From assembly GCF_011395035.1 (NCBI RefSeq), contig NZ_CP024768.1, positions 1,175,377-1,239,376 of the forward strand: DNA of 64,000 bases. The letters run 5' to 3'. The notes under the pieces were generated by a model. It had not been told where the DNA came from. It was given only the letters and a program-made list of their open reading frames with translations, and made no database searches. Of the stretch, positions 8,047 through 16,100 are shown one piece after another. Both the position numbers and the translations under genes were made by a program. Within the stretch, counting starts at the first letter, position 1. Every line of letters begins with the position of its first letter. This DNA comes from Pantoea cypripedii (GTDB taxonomy: Bacteria; Pseudomonadota; Gammaproteobacteria; Enterobacterales; Enterobacteriaceae).

Positions 8047-9062
8047 TGTTTCAGCAACAATATCTGATGTGGCTGGCGGGTATCATTCTGCTGATTGTGG
8101 CCGTCTTCTCGTGGCGGGATCGCGCCAATCCACGGCGTCTGACCACGGGGCTGTTCTGGGCGCTGTATGGCCTGATTTTCCTGATTGGTGATGGCGCTTA
8201 TCAACTGATGGGTCATCTGGCGGGGAGCGCTGAACAGGGCCAGCGCTGGTTGCATATCGGCGTGGGTGTCGCCGTGGTGGTCATGGCATTGATCGCCGGA
8301 TTTGGCGGGGTGCGCCTCGGCAGTTATCACCAGCGCAGCGACGCCGAAAAACAGGCCAGTGCCAAACGTCTCGGCAACAAGTTGTTCCTGCCCGCGCTGG
8401 CGATCCCGGTGGTGACGGTGGTGGGGGTGCTGGCGTTCAACAATCTTCCTGGTCTGCAACAGGCGGTGTTTGGTGCCGGTAACCATTCGACGCTGATTAC
8501 GCTGTTCTCGATGATGCTGGGTTGCCTGATTGGCTGGCTGGTGGCATTGAAAATGACCCAGGAAAAACCCGCGCAGTCGATGCAGGAGACGCGTCGCTTA
8601 CTGGATGCGGTTGGCTGGGCCTTTATCCTGCCGCAGATCCTCGCCACCCTGGGCCTGCTGTTCACCAGCGCCGGTGTGGGTAACGCGATATCGCACCTGA
8701 CCGAAACCTGGCTGGCAGTGGATAACCGCTTTATCGCCGTGGCGGTGTACGCCATCGGCATGGCGCTGCTGACCATGGTGATGGGCAATGCTTTTGCCGC
8801 GTTTCCGATTGTCACCGCCGGGATCGGTATCCCGATTCTGGTGCTGCAACATCATGGTAATCCGGCAGTGATGGCGGCGATTGGTATGTTCTCCGGCTAT
8901 TGCGGTACGCTGATGACCCCGATGGCGGCCAACTTTAACCTCGTCCCGGCACGTCTGCTGGAGCTGCCGGATCGTAATGCGGTGATCAAGGCTCAGGTGC
9001 CTACTGGTGTGCTACTGCTGGTGGTCAATATTTTCCTGTTGTGGTTCATGATGTTTTTGTGA
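8043..9062 (+). CDS. DUF979 integral membrane protein
   Basis: A 339-residue polytopic membrane protein with about nine to ten hydrophobic segments from YLMWLAGIILLIVAVFSW at the N-terminus to VLLLVVNIFLLWFMMFL at the C-terminus. A hallmark stretch MGNAFAAFPIVTAGIGIPILV is followed by FSGYCGTLMTPMAANFNLVPARLL, which resembles the re-entrant, serine/glycine-rich loops of secondary carriers. It is translationally coupled to DUF969 by an ATGA overlap, and pcp starts seven bases after its stop. The two proteins probably form one permease. The substrate is not shown by the sequence; the neighbours suggest pyroglutamate. Confidence 0.85.
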   Translation: MMFQQQYLMWLAGIILLIVAVFSWRDRANPRRLTTGLFWALYGLIFLIGDGAYQLMGHLAGSAEQGQRWLHIGVGVAVVVMALIAGFGGVRLGSYHQRSDAEKQASAKRLGNKLFLPALAIPVVTVVGVLAFNNLPGLQQAVFGAGNHSTLITLFSMMLGCLIGWLVALKMTQEKPAQSMQETRRLLDAVGWAFILPQILATLGLLFTSAGVGNAISHLTETWLAVDNRFIAVAVYAIGMALLTMVMGNAFAAFPIVTAGIGIPILVLQHHGNPAVMAAIGMFSGYCGTLMTPMAANFNLVPARLLELPDRNAVIKAQVPTGVLLLVVNIFLLWFMMFL

Positions 9063-9069
9063 GGATGCA

Positions 9070-9717
9070 ATGAAAACGGTATTACTGACCGCGTTTGCGC
9101 CTTTTGAAGGCGAAAGCATTAATCCCTCGTGGGAAGCGGTACGTACCTTTGAGGGTAAAGTGATCGATGGCGCTCGCGTGGTGGTGCGTCAGCTGCCAGT
9201 GACGTTCAGCCAATGTGGTGCGGTGCTGACTGAGGCGCTGGACGAACTGCAACCGGACCGCATCCTGTGTATCGGTCAGGCGGGTGGCCGCAGTGATTTC
9301 ACCGTGGAAAGGGTGGCGATCAATGTGGATGATGCGCGTATTCCCGATAACGAAGGACAGCAGCCGATTGATCAGCCGATTGTTGCTGAAGGGCCGGTTG
9401 CTTACTTTTCCAGCCTGCCGATCAAAGCCATTGTGGCGGCGGTACGTGAAGCGGGTATTCCTGCTTCAGTGTCGCAGACCGCGGGTACTTTCACCTGTAA
9501 TAATGTGATGTACCACTTGCTACACTGGCTGGAAACGCGTCAAAGCCAGGCTCGCGGTGGTTTTATCCATATTCCTTATCTGCCGGAGCAGGCGGTAAAA
9601 CACCCCGGAGCGCCAAGCATGGCAGCCGCCAACGTGATTCAGGCGCTGGAGATTGCGGTGCAGGTGACGCTGAGTGTGGATAAGGACTTACGCGTTGTGG
9701 GTGGCGCAACGCATTAA
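9070..9717 (+). CDS. pcp: Pyroglutamyl peptidase I (pyrrolidone carboxypeptidase)
   Basis: A 215-residue C15-family cysteine peptidase that removes N-terminal pyroglutamate from peptides in the cytoplasm. The catalytic triad is readable as E80 in FTVERVAIN, C143 in AGTFTCNNVMY and H167 in GFIHIPYLPEQ. The N-terminal LLTAFAPFEGESINPSWEAV is typical. E. coli K-12 lacks this gene. Here it completes a block in which pcp releases 5-oxoproline and PxpABC hydrolyses it. GAGG of the ribosome site overlaps the DUF979 stop. Confidence 0.95.
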   Translation: MKTVLLTAFAPFEGESINPSWEAVRTFEGKVIDGARVVVRQLPVTFSQCGAVLTEALDELQPDRILCIGQAGGRSDFTVERVAINVDDARIPDNEGQQPIDQPIVAEGPVAYFSSLPIKAIVAAVREAGIPASVSQTAGTFTCNNVMYHLLHWLETRQSQARGGFIHIPYLPEQAVKHPGAPSMAAANVIQALEIAVQVTLSVDKDLRVVGGATH

Positions 9718-9728
9718 CAGGAGCCGTG

Positions 9729-10517
9729 ATGCCTGAAGGACCGGAGATCCGTCGTGCGGCGGATCAACTGGCGGCAGCCATGACGGGTAAACCGCTCACC
9801 GATGTGTGGTTTGCCTTCCCGCAGTTAAAAACCTACGAACCGGCGCTGCTGGGGGAAACGGTTACCGCCATCGAAACGCGTGGCAAGGCGTTGCTCACCC
9901 ATTTTTCTAACGGCCTGACGCTCTACAGCCATAACCAGCTGTATGGTGTCTGGCGCGTGGTGCCCACCGGTACCGAACCGCAAACCACGCGCCAGTTACG
10001 GGTGCGTCTGGCGAATGCCGACCAGACCATATTGTTATACAGCGCCTCGGATATTGAGCTGCTCAACGCCGACACGCTGGCAACGCATCCTTTTCTGCAA
10101 CGTGTCGGGCCAGATGTGCTGGATGCCCGTCTGACCGTCGATGAGGTGCAGCAACGGCTTTTGTCGCCACGTTTCCGGCGGCGGCAATTCAGTGGTCTGC
10201 TGCTTGACCAGGCATTTCTCGCCGGGCTGGGAAATTACCTGCGAGTGGAGATCCTTTGGCACGCGCAGTTGCTGGCACAACATCGTGCCCAGGATCTGGA
10301 TGCCGGGCAGTTACGTGCGCTGAGTGAAGCGATGCTGGCGGTACCGCGTCTCTCGTATCAGATGCGTGGCAGCATGAAGAAGTATCATGAAGAAGCGTCG
10401 TTTCGCTTTGAGGTTTTTCATCGGCAGGGGCAGGTGTGTCGACGCTGCGGTACGCTGATTGAGAAGGGCGTGCTGTCATCACGGCCGTTTTACTGGTGTC
10501 CGGGATGCCAGAAATAA
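9729..10517 (+). CDS. nei: Endonuclease VIII Nei
   Basis: A 262-residue Fpg/Nei-family DNA glycosylase/AP lyase that excises oxidised pyrimidines. The N-terminus after Met removal is PEGPEIRRAAD, with catalytic Pro and Glu. The helix-two-turn-helix has LAGLGNYLRVEILW, and the C-terminal zinc finger has CRRCG and CPGC. The ATG at 9729 is required because Pro must be residue 2; a GTG three bases earlier would spoil the active site. AGGAG lies at 9719-9723. In E. coli nei follows the same pxp genes, so the pcp and DUF genes are inserted between. Confidence 0.95.
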   Translation: MPEGPEIRRAADQLAAAMTGKPLTDVWFAFPQLKTYEPALLGETVTAIETRGKALLTHFSNGLTLYSHNQLYGVWRVVPTGTEPQTTRQLRVRLANADQTILLYSASDIELLNADTLATHPFLQRVGPDVLDARLTVDEVQQRLLSPRFRRRQFSGLLLDQAFLAGLGNYLRVEILWHAQLLAQHRAQDLDAGQLRALSEAMLAVPRLSYQMRGSMKKYHEEASFRFEVFHRQGQVCRRCGTLIEKGVLSSRPFYWCPGCQK

Positions 10518-10521
10518 TGAT

Positions 10522-10581
10522 GCGCGATAAATCGCGCCGCTACGGATTGGATGCATATTGTAGCGGCGCGATTTATCGCGC
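10522..10581. repeat. REP-like palindromic element, copy 1
   Basis: Two perfectly complementary 22-base arms (10522-10543 and 10560-10581), built around GGCGCGATTTATCGCGC, enclose a 16-base loop. The element sits between the convergent nei and gltA genes. Related copies occur at 51913-51974 (paired) and 62036-62057 (single arm). Confidence 0.85.
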
Positions 10582-10587
10582 GGTCAT

Positions 10588-10614
10588 AAAAAAGAAGGGC
10601 GGGATAACCCGCCC
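10588..10614 (-). terminator. gltA terminator
   Basis: Perfect 7-bp stem GGGCGGG (10597-10603) and CCCGCCC (10608-10614) with loop ATAA. On the minus strand it is followed by a T-rich tract (complement of 10588-10596), six bases after the gltA stop. Confidence 0.88.
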
Positions 10615-10620
10615 TAAAAC

Positions 10621-11904
10621 TTATTTTTTCAGCTCTGAGCTGAAAGGACGCTCGGTATAACCGGTATACAGCTGACGCGGACGGGCAATCTTCATGCCTT
10701 CGTCGTGCATCTCTTTCCAGTGAGCGATCCAGCCAACGGTACGCGCCATGGCGAAAATCACCGTGAACATCGAAGACGGGATACCCATCGCTTTCAGAAT
10801 AATACCTGAGTAGAAATCGACGTTCGGATAAAGTTTGCGCTCGATAAAGTACGGGTCGTTCAGCGCGATATGTTCCAGCTCCATCGCCACTTCCAGCAGG
10901 TCATCTTTCATACCCAGCTCGTTCAGCACTTCGTGGCAGGTTTCACGCATCACGGTGGCGCGCGGATCATAGTTCTTATACACGCGGTGACCGAAGCCCA
11001 TCAGACGGAACGAATCGTTTTTGTCTTTGGCGCGGCGCACGAATTCCGGGATGTGTTCCACGGTGCTGATCTCTTCCAGCATCCGCAGCGTGGCTTCGTT
11101 TGCACCGCCGTGTGCCGGTCCCCACAGGGAGGCGATACCGGCGGCGATACAGGCAAACGGGTTAGCCCCGGATGAACCGGCGGTACGCACGGTAGACGTG
11201 GAAGCGTTCTGCTCGTGGTCAGCGTGCAGAATCAGGATACGGTCCATCGCGCGTTCCAGCACCGGGTTAACTTTGTACTCTTCGCACGGTGTGGCGAACA
11301 TCATGTGCAGGAAGTTACCGGCATAGGAGAGGTCATTGCGTGGATAAACGAACGGCTGACCGATGGAGTATTTGTAGCACATGGCCGCCATGGTCGGCAT
11401 TTTTGACAGCAGACGGAACGCAGCGATTTCACGGTGACGCTCAATATTGACGTCCAGCGAGTCGTGATAAAACGCGGCCAGTGCGCCAGTCACACCACAC
11501 ATCACCGCCATCGGATGGGAGTCACGACGGAAACCGTGGAACAGGCGGGTGATTTGTTCGTGGATCATGGTGTGGCGGGTAACGGTAGTGCGGAATTCGT
11601 CGTATTGCTCCTGGGTCGGCGCTTCGCCATTGAGCAGGATGTAACACACTTCCAGATAGTTTGAGTTTGTTGCCAGTTGATCAATTGGGTAACCGCGATG
11701 TAACAAAATGCCTTCGTCACCATCAATAAAGGTGATTTTGGATTCGCATGACGCCGTAGACGTGAAACCGGGGTCGAAGGTGAAAAGGCCTTTAGATCCG
11801 AGAGCGCGAACATCAACGACATCCTGTCCCAGCGTGCCTTTCATCACGTCCAGTTCCACTGTCGTACCGTCTTGTAGGGTTAGCGTCACTTTTTTATCTG
11901 TCAT
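10621..11904 (-). CDS. gltA: Type II citrate synthase GltA
   Basis: A 427-residue hexameric, NADH-inhibited citrate synthase, the same length as in E. coli, catalysing the first TCA step from acetyl-CoA and oxaloacetate. Visible active-site regions include GPAHGGANEATLRML, MGFGHRVYKNYDPRA and LYPNVDFYSGIILKAMG, which carry the catalytic His, His and Asp. The N-terminal extension (DKKVTLTLQDGTTVELDV) is characteristic of Gram-negative type II enzymes. It is divergent from sdhC across a 763-base gap. Confidence 0.97.
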   Translation of the reverse strand: MTDKKVTLTLQDGTTVELDVMKGTLGQDVVDVRALGSKGLFTFDPGFTSTASCESKITFIDGDEGILLHRGYPIDQLATNSNYLEVCYILLNGEAPTQEQYDEFRTTVTRHTMIHEQITRLFHGFRRDSHPMAVMCGVTGALAAFYHDSLDVNIERHREIAAFRLLSKMPTMAAMCYKYSIGQPFVYPRNDLSYAGNFLHMMFATPCEEYKVNPVLERAMDRILILHADHEQNASTSTVRTAGSSGANPFACIAAGIASLWGPAHGGANEATLRMLEEISTVEHIPEFVRRAKDKNDSFRLMGFGHRVYKNYDPRATVMRETCHEVLNELGMKDDLLEVAMELEHIALNDPYFIERKLYPNVDFYSGIILKAMGIPSSMFTVIFAMARTVGWIAHWKEMHDEGMKIARPRQLYTGYTERPFSSELKK

Positions 11905-11965
11905 TTTTCGTCTCCATAGCGCCTTGGTAGGTAAGGATCTTAGACACCTAAACCGCCTTCATGTT

Positions 11966-12091
11966 GCATATAGCCGTCGTACTTCAAGCCGCCGCTGCGT
12001 TGGCTGTGTGCGCTCATCCCCGTCACTTACTTGAGTAAGCTCCTGGGAATTCGCACACTTGCCGCCTTGCTGCGCCTCGAATTACTTAGGC
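11966..12091. repeat. ERIC (enterobacterial repetitive intergenic consensus) element
   Basis: About 126 bases forming an imperfect palindrome. The core CGTCACTTACTTGAGTAAGC and CTCCTGGGAATTCGCAC closely match the central ERIC consensus. The outer parts CTTCAAGCCGCCGCTGCG and GCGCCTCGAATTACTTAGG form the ends. It lies 60 bases upstream of gltA in the divergent gltA-sdhC region. Boundaries are approximate. Confidence 0.85.
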
Positions 12092-12423
12092 TAAGAAAAC
12101 CACAATCTTCACAGTATCACTCTGCGGTCATGTTTGTCGTGCAGGGTAGAGTACAGAGCGAACGATGTGTTTGAGCCAGTGGCGTCCGGGCATGACATGC
12201 TGCAAATCGCGGATGTTAAAGATCCTGTCACGACATAACTTCTTGGTAACCAATAACCTGATGCTTTGTAATGCTCTGAGTGGCAATGTTACATAACTTC
12301 AGCTTAGGGGAAAGTGTATCCCCATAACTTTTGTGCATCATAGGGCTTTAATGCGTTTGTTTGTAACCGAATTGTTGAACTTTTGTCAAATCAGATAATT
12401 AAAAATGTATGAAATGTGAAATT
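12092..12423. other. Divergent gltA-sdhC control region, upstream part
   Basis: No gene is visible. The stretch is AT-rich toward sdhC and contains GTTACATAAC-type motifs near 12290 that could be ArcA-like. It contains a short hairpin around GGGGAAAGTGTATCCCC (about 12308-12324). gltA promoters should lie here, but I could not fix one. Confidence 0.4.
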
Positions 12424-12439
12424 CGTGAGGGGGATCACT
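12424..12439. promoter_or_regulatory. Candidate CRP site upstream of sdhC
   Basis: CGTGA-N6-TCACT matches the symmetric CRP pattern TGTGA-N6-TCACA at eight of ten positions. It is centred about 68 bases upstream of the -10 box of the sdhC promoter candidate. Confidence 0.35.
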
Positions 12440-12476
12440 GTTCAGCTTAAATGTGACCAAAGAGATTGTAGGGGAA

Positions 12477-12505
12477 TTGTAATCAGAATGTGATCCTCCT
12501 ATACT
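12477..12505 (+). promoter_or_regulatory. sdhC promoter
   Basis: TTGTAA (12477-12482), a 17-base spacer and TATACT (12500-12505) give a good sigma-70 promoter. The leader to sdhC is then about 155 bases. Confidence 0.65.
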
Positions 12506-12667
12506 GCCGCCAGGTCTCCGGAATACCCTGACACCAGGAGCCACCCAGCGTTTTCCCCGCGTCATTGAACACTGGATGTTGCTTCTTTGGTGACGGTTGC
12601 TGTCTGAACACGTCCTGTGTCTCTGCTGTAACCCAGGACCGGAGGAAGCAAAATAAAAAAGAGCTGT

Positions 12668-13057
12668 GTGGGCAAAACCGTGAAAAAACAAAGACCTGTT
12701 AACTTGGATCTCTCGACGATCCGGTTTCCCGTTACTGCAATATCGTCCATTCTCCACCGCGTCTCCGGCGTGATCACCTTTGTCGCTCTCGGAATTCTGC
12801 TCTGGTTACTGGGTCTCTCGCTCTCCTCTCCCGAAGGTTTCCTGCAAGCTGCGTCCATTATGGATGGCTTCTTCGCTAAGTTCATCATGTGGGGCATTCT
12901 TACCGCGCTGGCATATCATGCCGTGGGCGGCATTCGCCATATGTTAATGGACTTCGGCTATCTGCCGGAAACTCTGGAAATGGGCACCCGTTCCGCTCAG
13001 GCGGCTTTTGGTATCACTGTCGTGCTTTCAATTTTGGCTGGAGTCCTCGTATGGTAA
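12668..13057 (+). CDS. sdhC: Succinate dehydrogenase cytochrome b556 subunit SdhC
   Basis: A 129-residue membrane anchor of complex II, the same length as in E. coli, with three membrane helices and quinone-site residues in SSILHRVSGVITF. The haem ligand is H84 in ALAYHAVGGIRHMLMDFGY. A GTG at 12668 aligns with the E. coli start; a second GTG at 12680 would remove four residues and cannot be excluded. Its stop overlaps the sdhD start by seven bases. First gene of sdhCDAB-sucABCD. Confidence 0.94.
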   Translation: MGKTVKKQRPVNLDLSTIRFPVTAISSILHRVSGVITFVALGILLWLLGLSLSSPEGFLQAASIMDGFFAKFIMWGILTALAYHAVGGIRHMLMDFGYLPETLEMGTRSAQAAFGITVVLSILAGVLVW

Positions 13058-13398
13058 GCAATGCTTCTGCATTAGGACGCAACGGTATTCATGACTGGCT
13101 GTTACTGCGTGCTGCTGCAATCTTAATTACGCTCTACATTCTCTACATCCTCGGTTTTGTGGTGATGACTGGCACGCTGACGTATGACGTCTGGCGCGGC
13201 TTCTTCGCTTCCTCCTTCACCAAAGTGTTCACGTTGCTGACGCTGTTCTCCATTCTGATTCACGGCTGGATCGGGATGTGGCAGGTGCTGACTGACTACG
13301 TGAAACCGCTGGCGACCCGTCTGGTGTTGCAGCTGGTGATTGTGGTTGCGCTGTTGTCCTATGCAATTTATGGAACCGTTGTCGTGTGGGGTGTGTAA
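13051..13398 (+). CDS. sdhD: Succinate dehydrogenase membrane anchor SdhD
   Basis: A 115-residue anchor identical in length to E. coli SdhD. It starts MVSNASALGRNGIHDWLLLRA, has three membrane helices, and carries the conserved HGWIGMWQVLTDYVKP loop. With SdhC it binds haem b and ubiquinone. The ATG lies inside the end of sdhC, and the stop codon directly abuts the sdhA start with no spacer. Confidence 0.95.
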   Translation: MVSNASALGRNGIHDWLLLRAAAILITLYILYILGFVVMTGTLTYDVWRGFFASSFTKVFTLLTLFSILIHGWIGMWQVLTDYVKPLATRLVLQLVIVVALLSYAIYGTVVVWGV

Positions 13399-15165
13399 AT
13401 GAGTTTGCCAGTCAGAGAGTTTGATGCCGTGGTGATCGGCGCAGGTGGTGCAGGTATGCGCGCTGCTTTGCAAATCTCCCAATCGGGCCAGACCTGCGCC
13501 CTGTTGTCGAAAGTTTTCCCTACCCGTTCCCATACCGTTTCCGCCCAGGGCGGCATTACCGTGGCGCTTGGCAACACCCACGAAGATAACTGGGAATGGC
13601 ATATGTACGACACCGTGAAAGGTTCCGACTATATCGGTGACCAGGACGCGATTGAATATATGTGTCATGTCGGCCCGGAAGCGATTCTGGAGCTGGAGCA
13701 TATGGGTTTGCCATTCTCCCGTCTTGATGACGGCCGCGTGTATCAGCGTCCGTTTGGTGGTCAGTCGAAAAACTTCGGTGGTGAGCAGGCGGCGCGTACC
13801 GCTGCGGCTGCCGACCGCACTGGTCACGCCTTGCTGCATACCCTGTATCAGCAAAACCTGAAAAACAAAACCACTATCTTCTCCGAATGGTATGCGCTGG
13901 ACCTGGTGAAAAACGCTGACGGTGCCATCGTCGGTTGTACCGCTATCTGCATCGAAACCGGCGAAACCGTCTACTTCAAAGCCAAAGCGACCATTCTGGC
14001 GACTGGCGGCGCAGGCCGTATTTACCAGTCCACCACGAACGCCCACATCAACACCGGTGACGGCGTCGGTATGGCCCTGCGCGCAGGCGTGCCGGTGCAG
14101 GATATGGAAATGTGGCAGTTCCACCCAACCGGTATCGCCGGTGCAGGCGTGCTGGTGACCGAAGGCTGCCGTGGTGAAGGTGGTTATCTGCTGAATAAAC
14201 ACGGCGAACGCTTTATGGAGCGTTACGCGCCTAACGCCAAAGACCTGGCGGGCCGTGATGTGGTTGCACGTTCAATGATGGTGGAAATTCGTGAAGGCCG
14301 TGGTTGTGACGGCCCGTGGGGTCCGCACATCAAGCTGAAACTCGACCATCTGGGGGCGGAAGTACTGGAATCGCGTCTGCCGGGTATTCTTGAACTGTCG
14401 CGGACCTTTGCGCACGTCGACCCGATTAAAGAACCGATTCCTGTTATCCCAACCTGCCACTACATGATGGGTGGCGTGCCGACCAAAGTCACTGGCCAGG
14501 CGCTGCGTGTGAATGAGCAGGGCGAAGACGAAGTGATTCCTGGTTTGTTCGCGGTAGGCGAAATCGCCTGCGTATCGGTACATGGTGCCAACCGTCTCGG
14601 CGGCAACTCCTTGCTGGATCTGGTGGTATTTGGACGAGCGGCCGGTGTGCACTTGCTTGAGTGTCTGGAAGAGCAGGGCGAACTGCGTGAGGCCACGCAG
14701 GAAAATATCGATGCAGCCATGGCGCGTTTCAACCGTTGGGAAAACAACACCACTGGTGAAGATCCCGTTGAAATCCGTAAAGCGTTGCAACGTTGCATGC
14801 AGAACAACTTCTCAGTATTCCGCGAAGGCGATGCGATGCGTGAAGGTCTGGAAGAGCTGAAAGTCATTCGTGAACGCCTGAAATCAGCGCGTCTTGATGA
14901 CCGTTCGCCAGATTTCAACACTCAGCGTATCGAATGCCTTGAGCTGGATAACCTGATGGAAACCGCCTACGCCACCGCAGTGGCGGCAAACTTCCGTACC
15001 GAAAGCCGTGGCGCACATAGCCGCTTCGACTATCCGGAACGTGATGATGCCAACTGGTTGTGCCACAGCCTTTATGTTCCGCAAACGGAAAGCATGACGC
15101 GCCGTGAGGTGAACATGCAACCGAAACTGCGTGCGGCCTTCCCGCCCAAAGCGCGTACCTACTAA
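13399..15165 (+). CDS. sdhA: Succinate dehydrogenase flavoprotein SdhA
   Basis: The 588-residue catalytic subunit of complex II, oxidising succinate to fumarate on the cytoplasmic face. The FAD dinucleotide fold begins VVIGAGGAGMRAAL. FAD is attached at H45 in TRSHTVSAQGG. Substrate residues lie in QFHPTGIAGAGVLVTEG, RYAPNAKDLAGRDVV and GANRLGGNSLLDLVVFGRAAG. Length equals E. coli. The gene starts at the base after the sdhD stop. Confidence 0.97.
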   Translation: MSLPVREFDAVVIGAGGAGMRAALQISQSGQTCALLSKVFPTRSHTVSAQGGITVALGNTHEDNWEWHMYDTVKGSDYIGDQDAIEYMCHVGPEAILELEHMGLPFSRLDDGRVYQRPFGGQSKNFGGEQAARTAAAADRTGHALLHTLYQQNLKNKTTIFSEWYALDLVKNADGAIVGCTAICIETGETVYFKAKATILATGGAGRIYQSTTNAHINTGDGVGMALRAGVPVQDMEMWQFHPTGIAGAGVLVTEGCRGEGGYLLNKHGERFMERYAPNAKDLAGRDVVARSMMVEIREGRGCDGPWGPHIKLKLDHLGAEVLESRLPGILELSRTFAHVDPIKEPIPVIPTCHYMMGGVPTKVTGQALRVNEQGEDEVIPGLFAVGEIACVSVHGANRLGGNSLLDLVVFGRAAGVHLLECLEEQGELREATQENIDAAMARFNRWENNTTGEDPVEIRKALQRCMQNNFSVFREGDAMREGLEELKVIRERLKSARLDDRSPDFNTQRIECLELDNLMETAYATAVAANFRTESRGAHSRFDYPERDDANWLCHSLYVPQTESMTRREVNMQPKLRAAFPPKARTY

Positions 15166-15179
15166 TTGCGGAGATCATC

Positions 15180-15896
15180 ATGAGACTCGAATTTTCAATC
15201 TATCGTTACAACCCGGAAGTTGATGACGCGCCGCGTATGCAGGAGTACAGCCTGGAAGCGGAAGATGGTCGCGACATGATGCTGCTGGACGCGCTGATCA
15301 AGCTGAAAGAAAAAGATCCGACGCTGGCGTTTCGTCGCTCCTGCCGTGAAGGCGTGTGCGGGTCTGATGGCCTGAACATGAACGGCAAAAACGGTCTGGC
15401 CTGTATCACCCCGGTGTCCGCACTGGGCAATGGTACGAAGAAAATTGTTATCCGTCCGCTGCCTGGATTGCCGGTAATTCGCGATCTGGTGGTGGATATG
15501 GGGCAATTCTACGCACAGTATGAGAAGATTAAGCCTTACCTGTTGAATAACGGGGAAAATCCACCGGCGCGTGAGCATCTGCAAAGCCCGGCTGAGCGTG
15601 AGCATCTGGATGGTCTGTACGAGTGTATTCTCTGCGCCTGCTGCTCAACCTCGTGCCCGTCGTTCTGGTGGAACCCGGACAAATTCATCGGTCCGGCCGG
15701 TTTGCTGGCGGCTTACCGTTTCCTGATTGACAGCCGCGATACTGAAACGGATGCGCGTCTGGACAATCTGAACGATGCTTTCAGTGTATTCCGCTGTCAC
15801 AGCATCATGAACTGTGTGAGCGTGTGCCCAAAAGGACTAAACCCGACGCGCGCCATCGGCCATATTAAGTCGATGCTGCTGCAACGCGGAGCATAA
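15180..15896 (+). CDS. sdhB: Succinate dehydrogenase iron-sulfur subunit SdhB
   Basis: A 238-residue electron-transfer subunit with three clusters. The 2Fe-2S cysteines are in SCREGVCGSDGLNMNGKNGLAC, described here as positions of the N-terminal ferredoxin domain. The 4Fe-4S motif is CILCACCSTSCP and the 3Fe-4S motif is CHSIMNCVSVCPKGLNP. Same length as E. coli. It follows sdhA by 14 bases and is separated from sucA by a 204-base hairpin-rich gap. Confidence 0.96.
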   Translation: MRLEFSIYRYNPEVDDAPRMQEYSLEAEDGRDMMLLDALIKLKEKDPTLAFRRSCREGVCGSDGLNMNGKNGLACITPVSALGNGTKKIVIRPLPGLPVIRDLVVDMGQFYAQYEKIKPYLLNNGENPPAREHLQSPAEREHLDGLYECILCACCSTSCPSFWWNPDKFIGPAGLLAAYRFLIDSRDTETDARLDNLNDAFSVFRCHSIMNCVSVCPKGLNPTRAIGHIKSMLLQRGA

Positions 15897-15909
15897 GAAG
15901 ACCCACTGT

Positions 15910-16054
15910 CCGGGAACCTCAGGTTCCCGGCAGTTTACGGAAGCCTCTATAAGCGCGGTCTGAACCACGCTTATAAAGGTTCCCTTACGAGTCGGGCGCC
16001 GATAGCGCAAGGACTCGTATCGCTGAACTCACTACGGCAAGCCGCGAAAGCGGC
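15910..16054 (+). other. Array of four hairpins between sdhB and sucA
   Basis: Four consecutive inverted repeats fill the gap. First: 15910-15918 with 15922-15930 (CCGGGAACC/GGTTCCCGG). Second: 15944-15955 with 15968-15979 (12 bp, one mismatch). Third: 15986-15993 with 16012-16019 (TACGAGTC/GACTCGTA). Fourth: 16041-16045 with 16050-16054 (GCCGC-GAAA-GCGGC). None has a T-run, so they are unlikely to be simple terminators. They could stabilise or separate the sdh and suc message halves. The GGGAACCT of the first hairpin could pair instead with AGGTTCCC at 15977-15984. Confidence 0.7.
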
Positions 16055-16100
16055 AACAATGAAACCTCAAAAAAAGCATACTAATGCTTAAGGGATCACA

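Noticed and set aside
13123..14202. Long open frame antisense to sdhD and sdhA (359 codons)
   Set aside because: It mirrors a conserved coding region; its translation is rich in His, Gln and Thr with no domain, as expected from codon bias.
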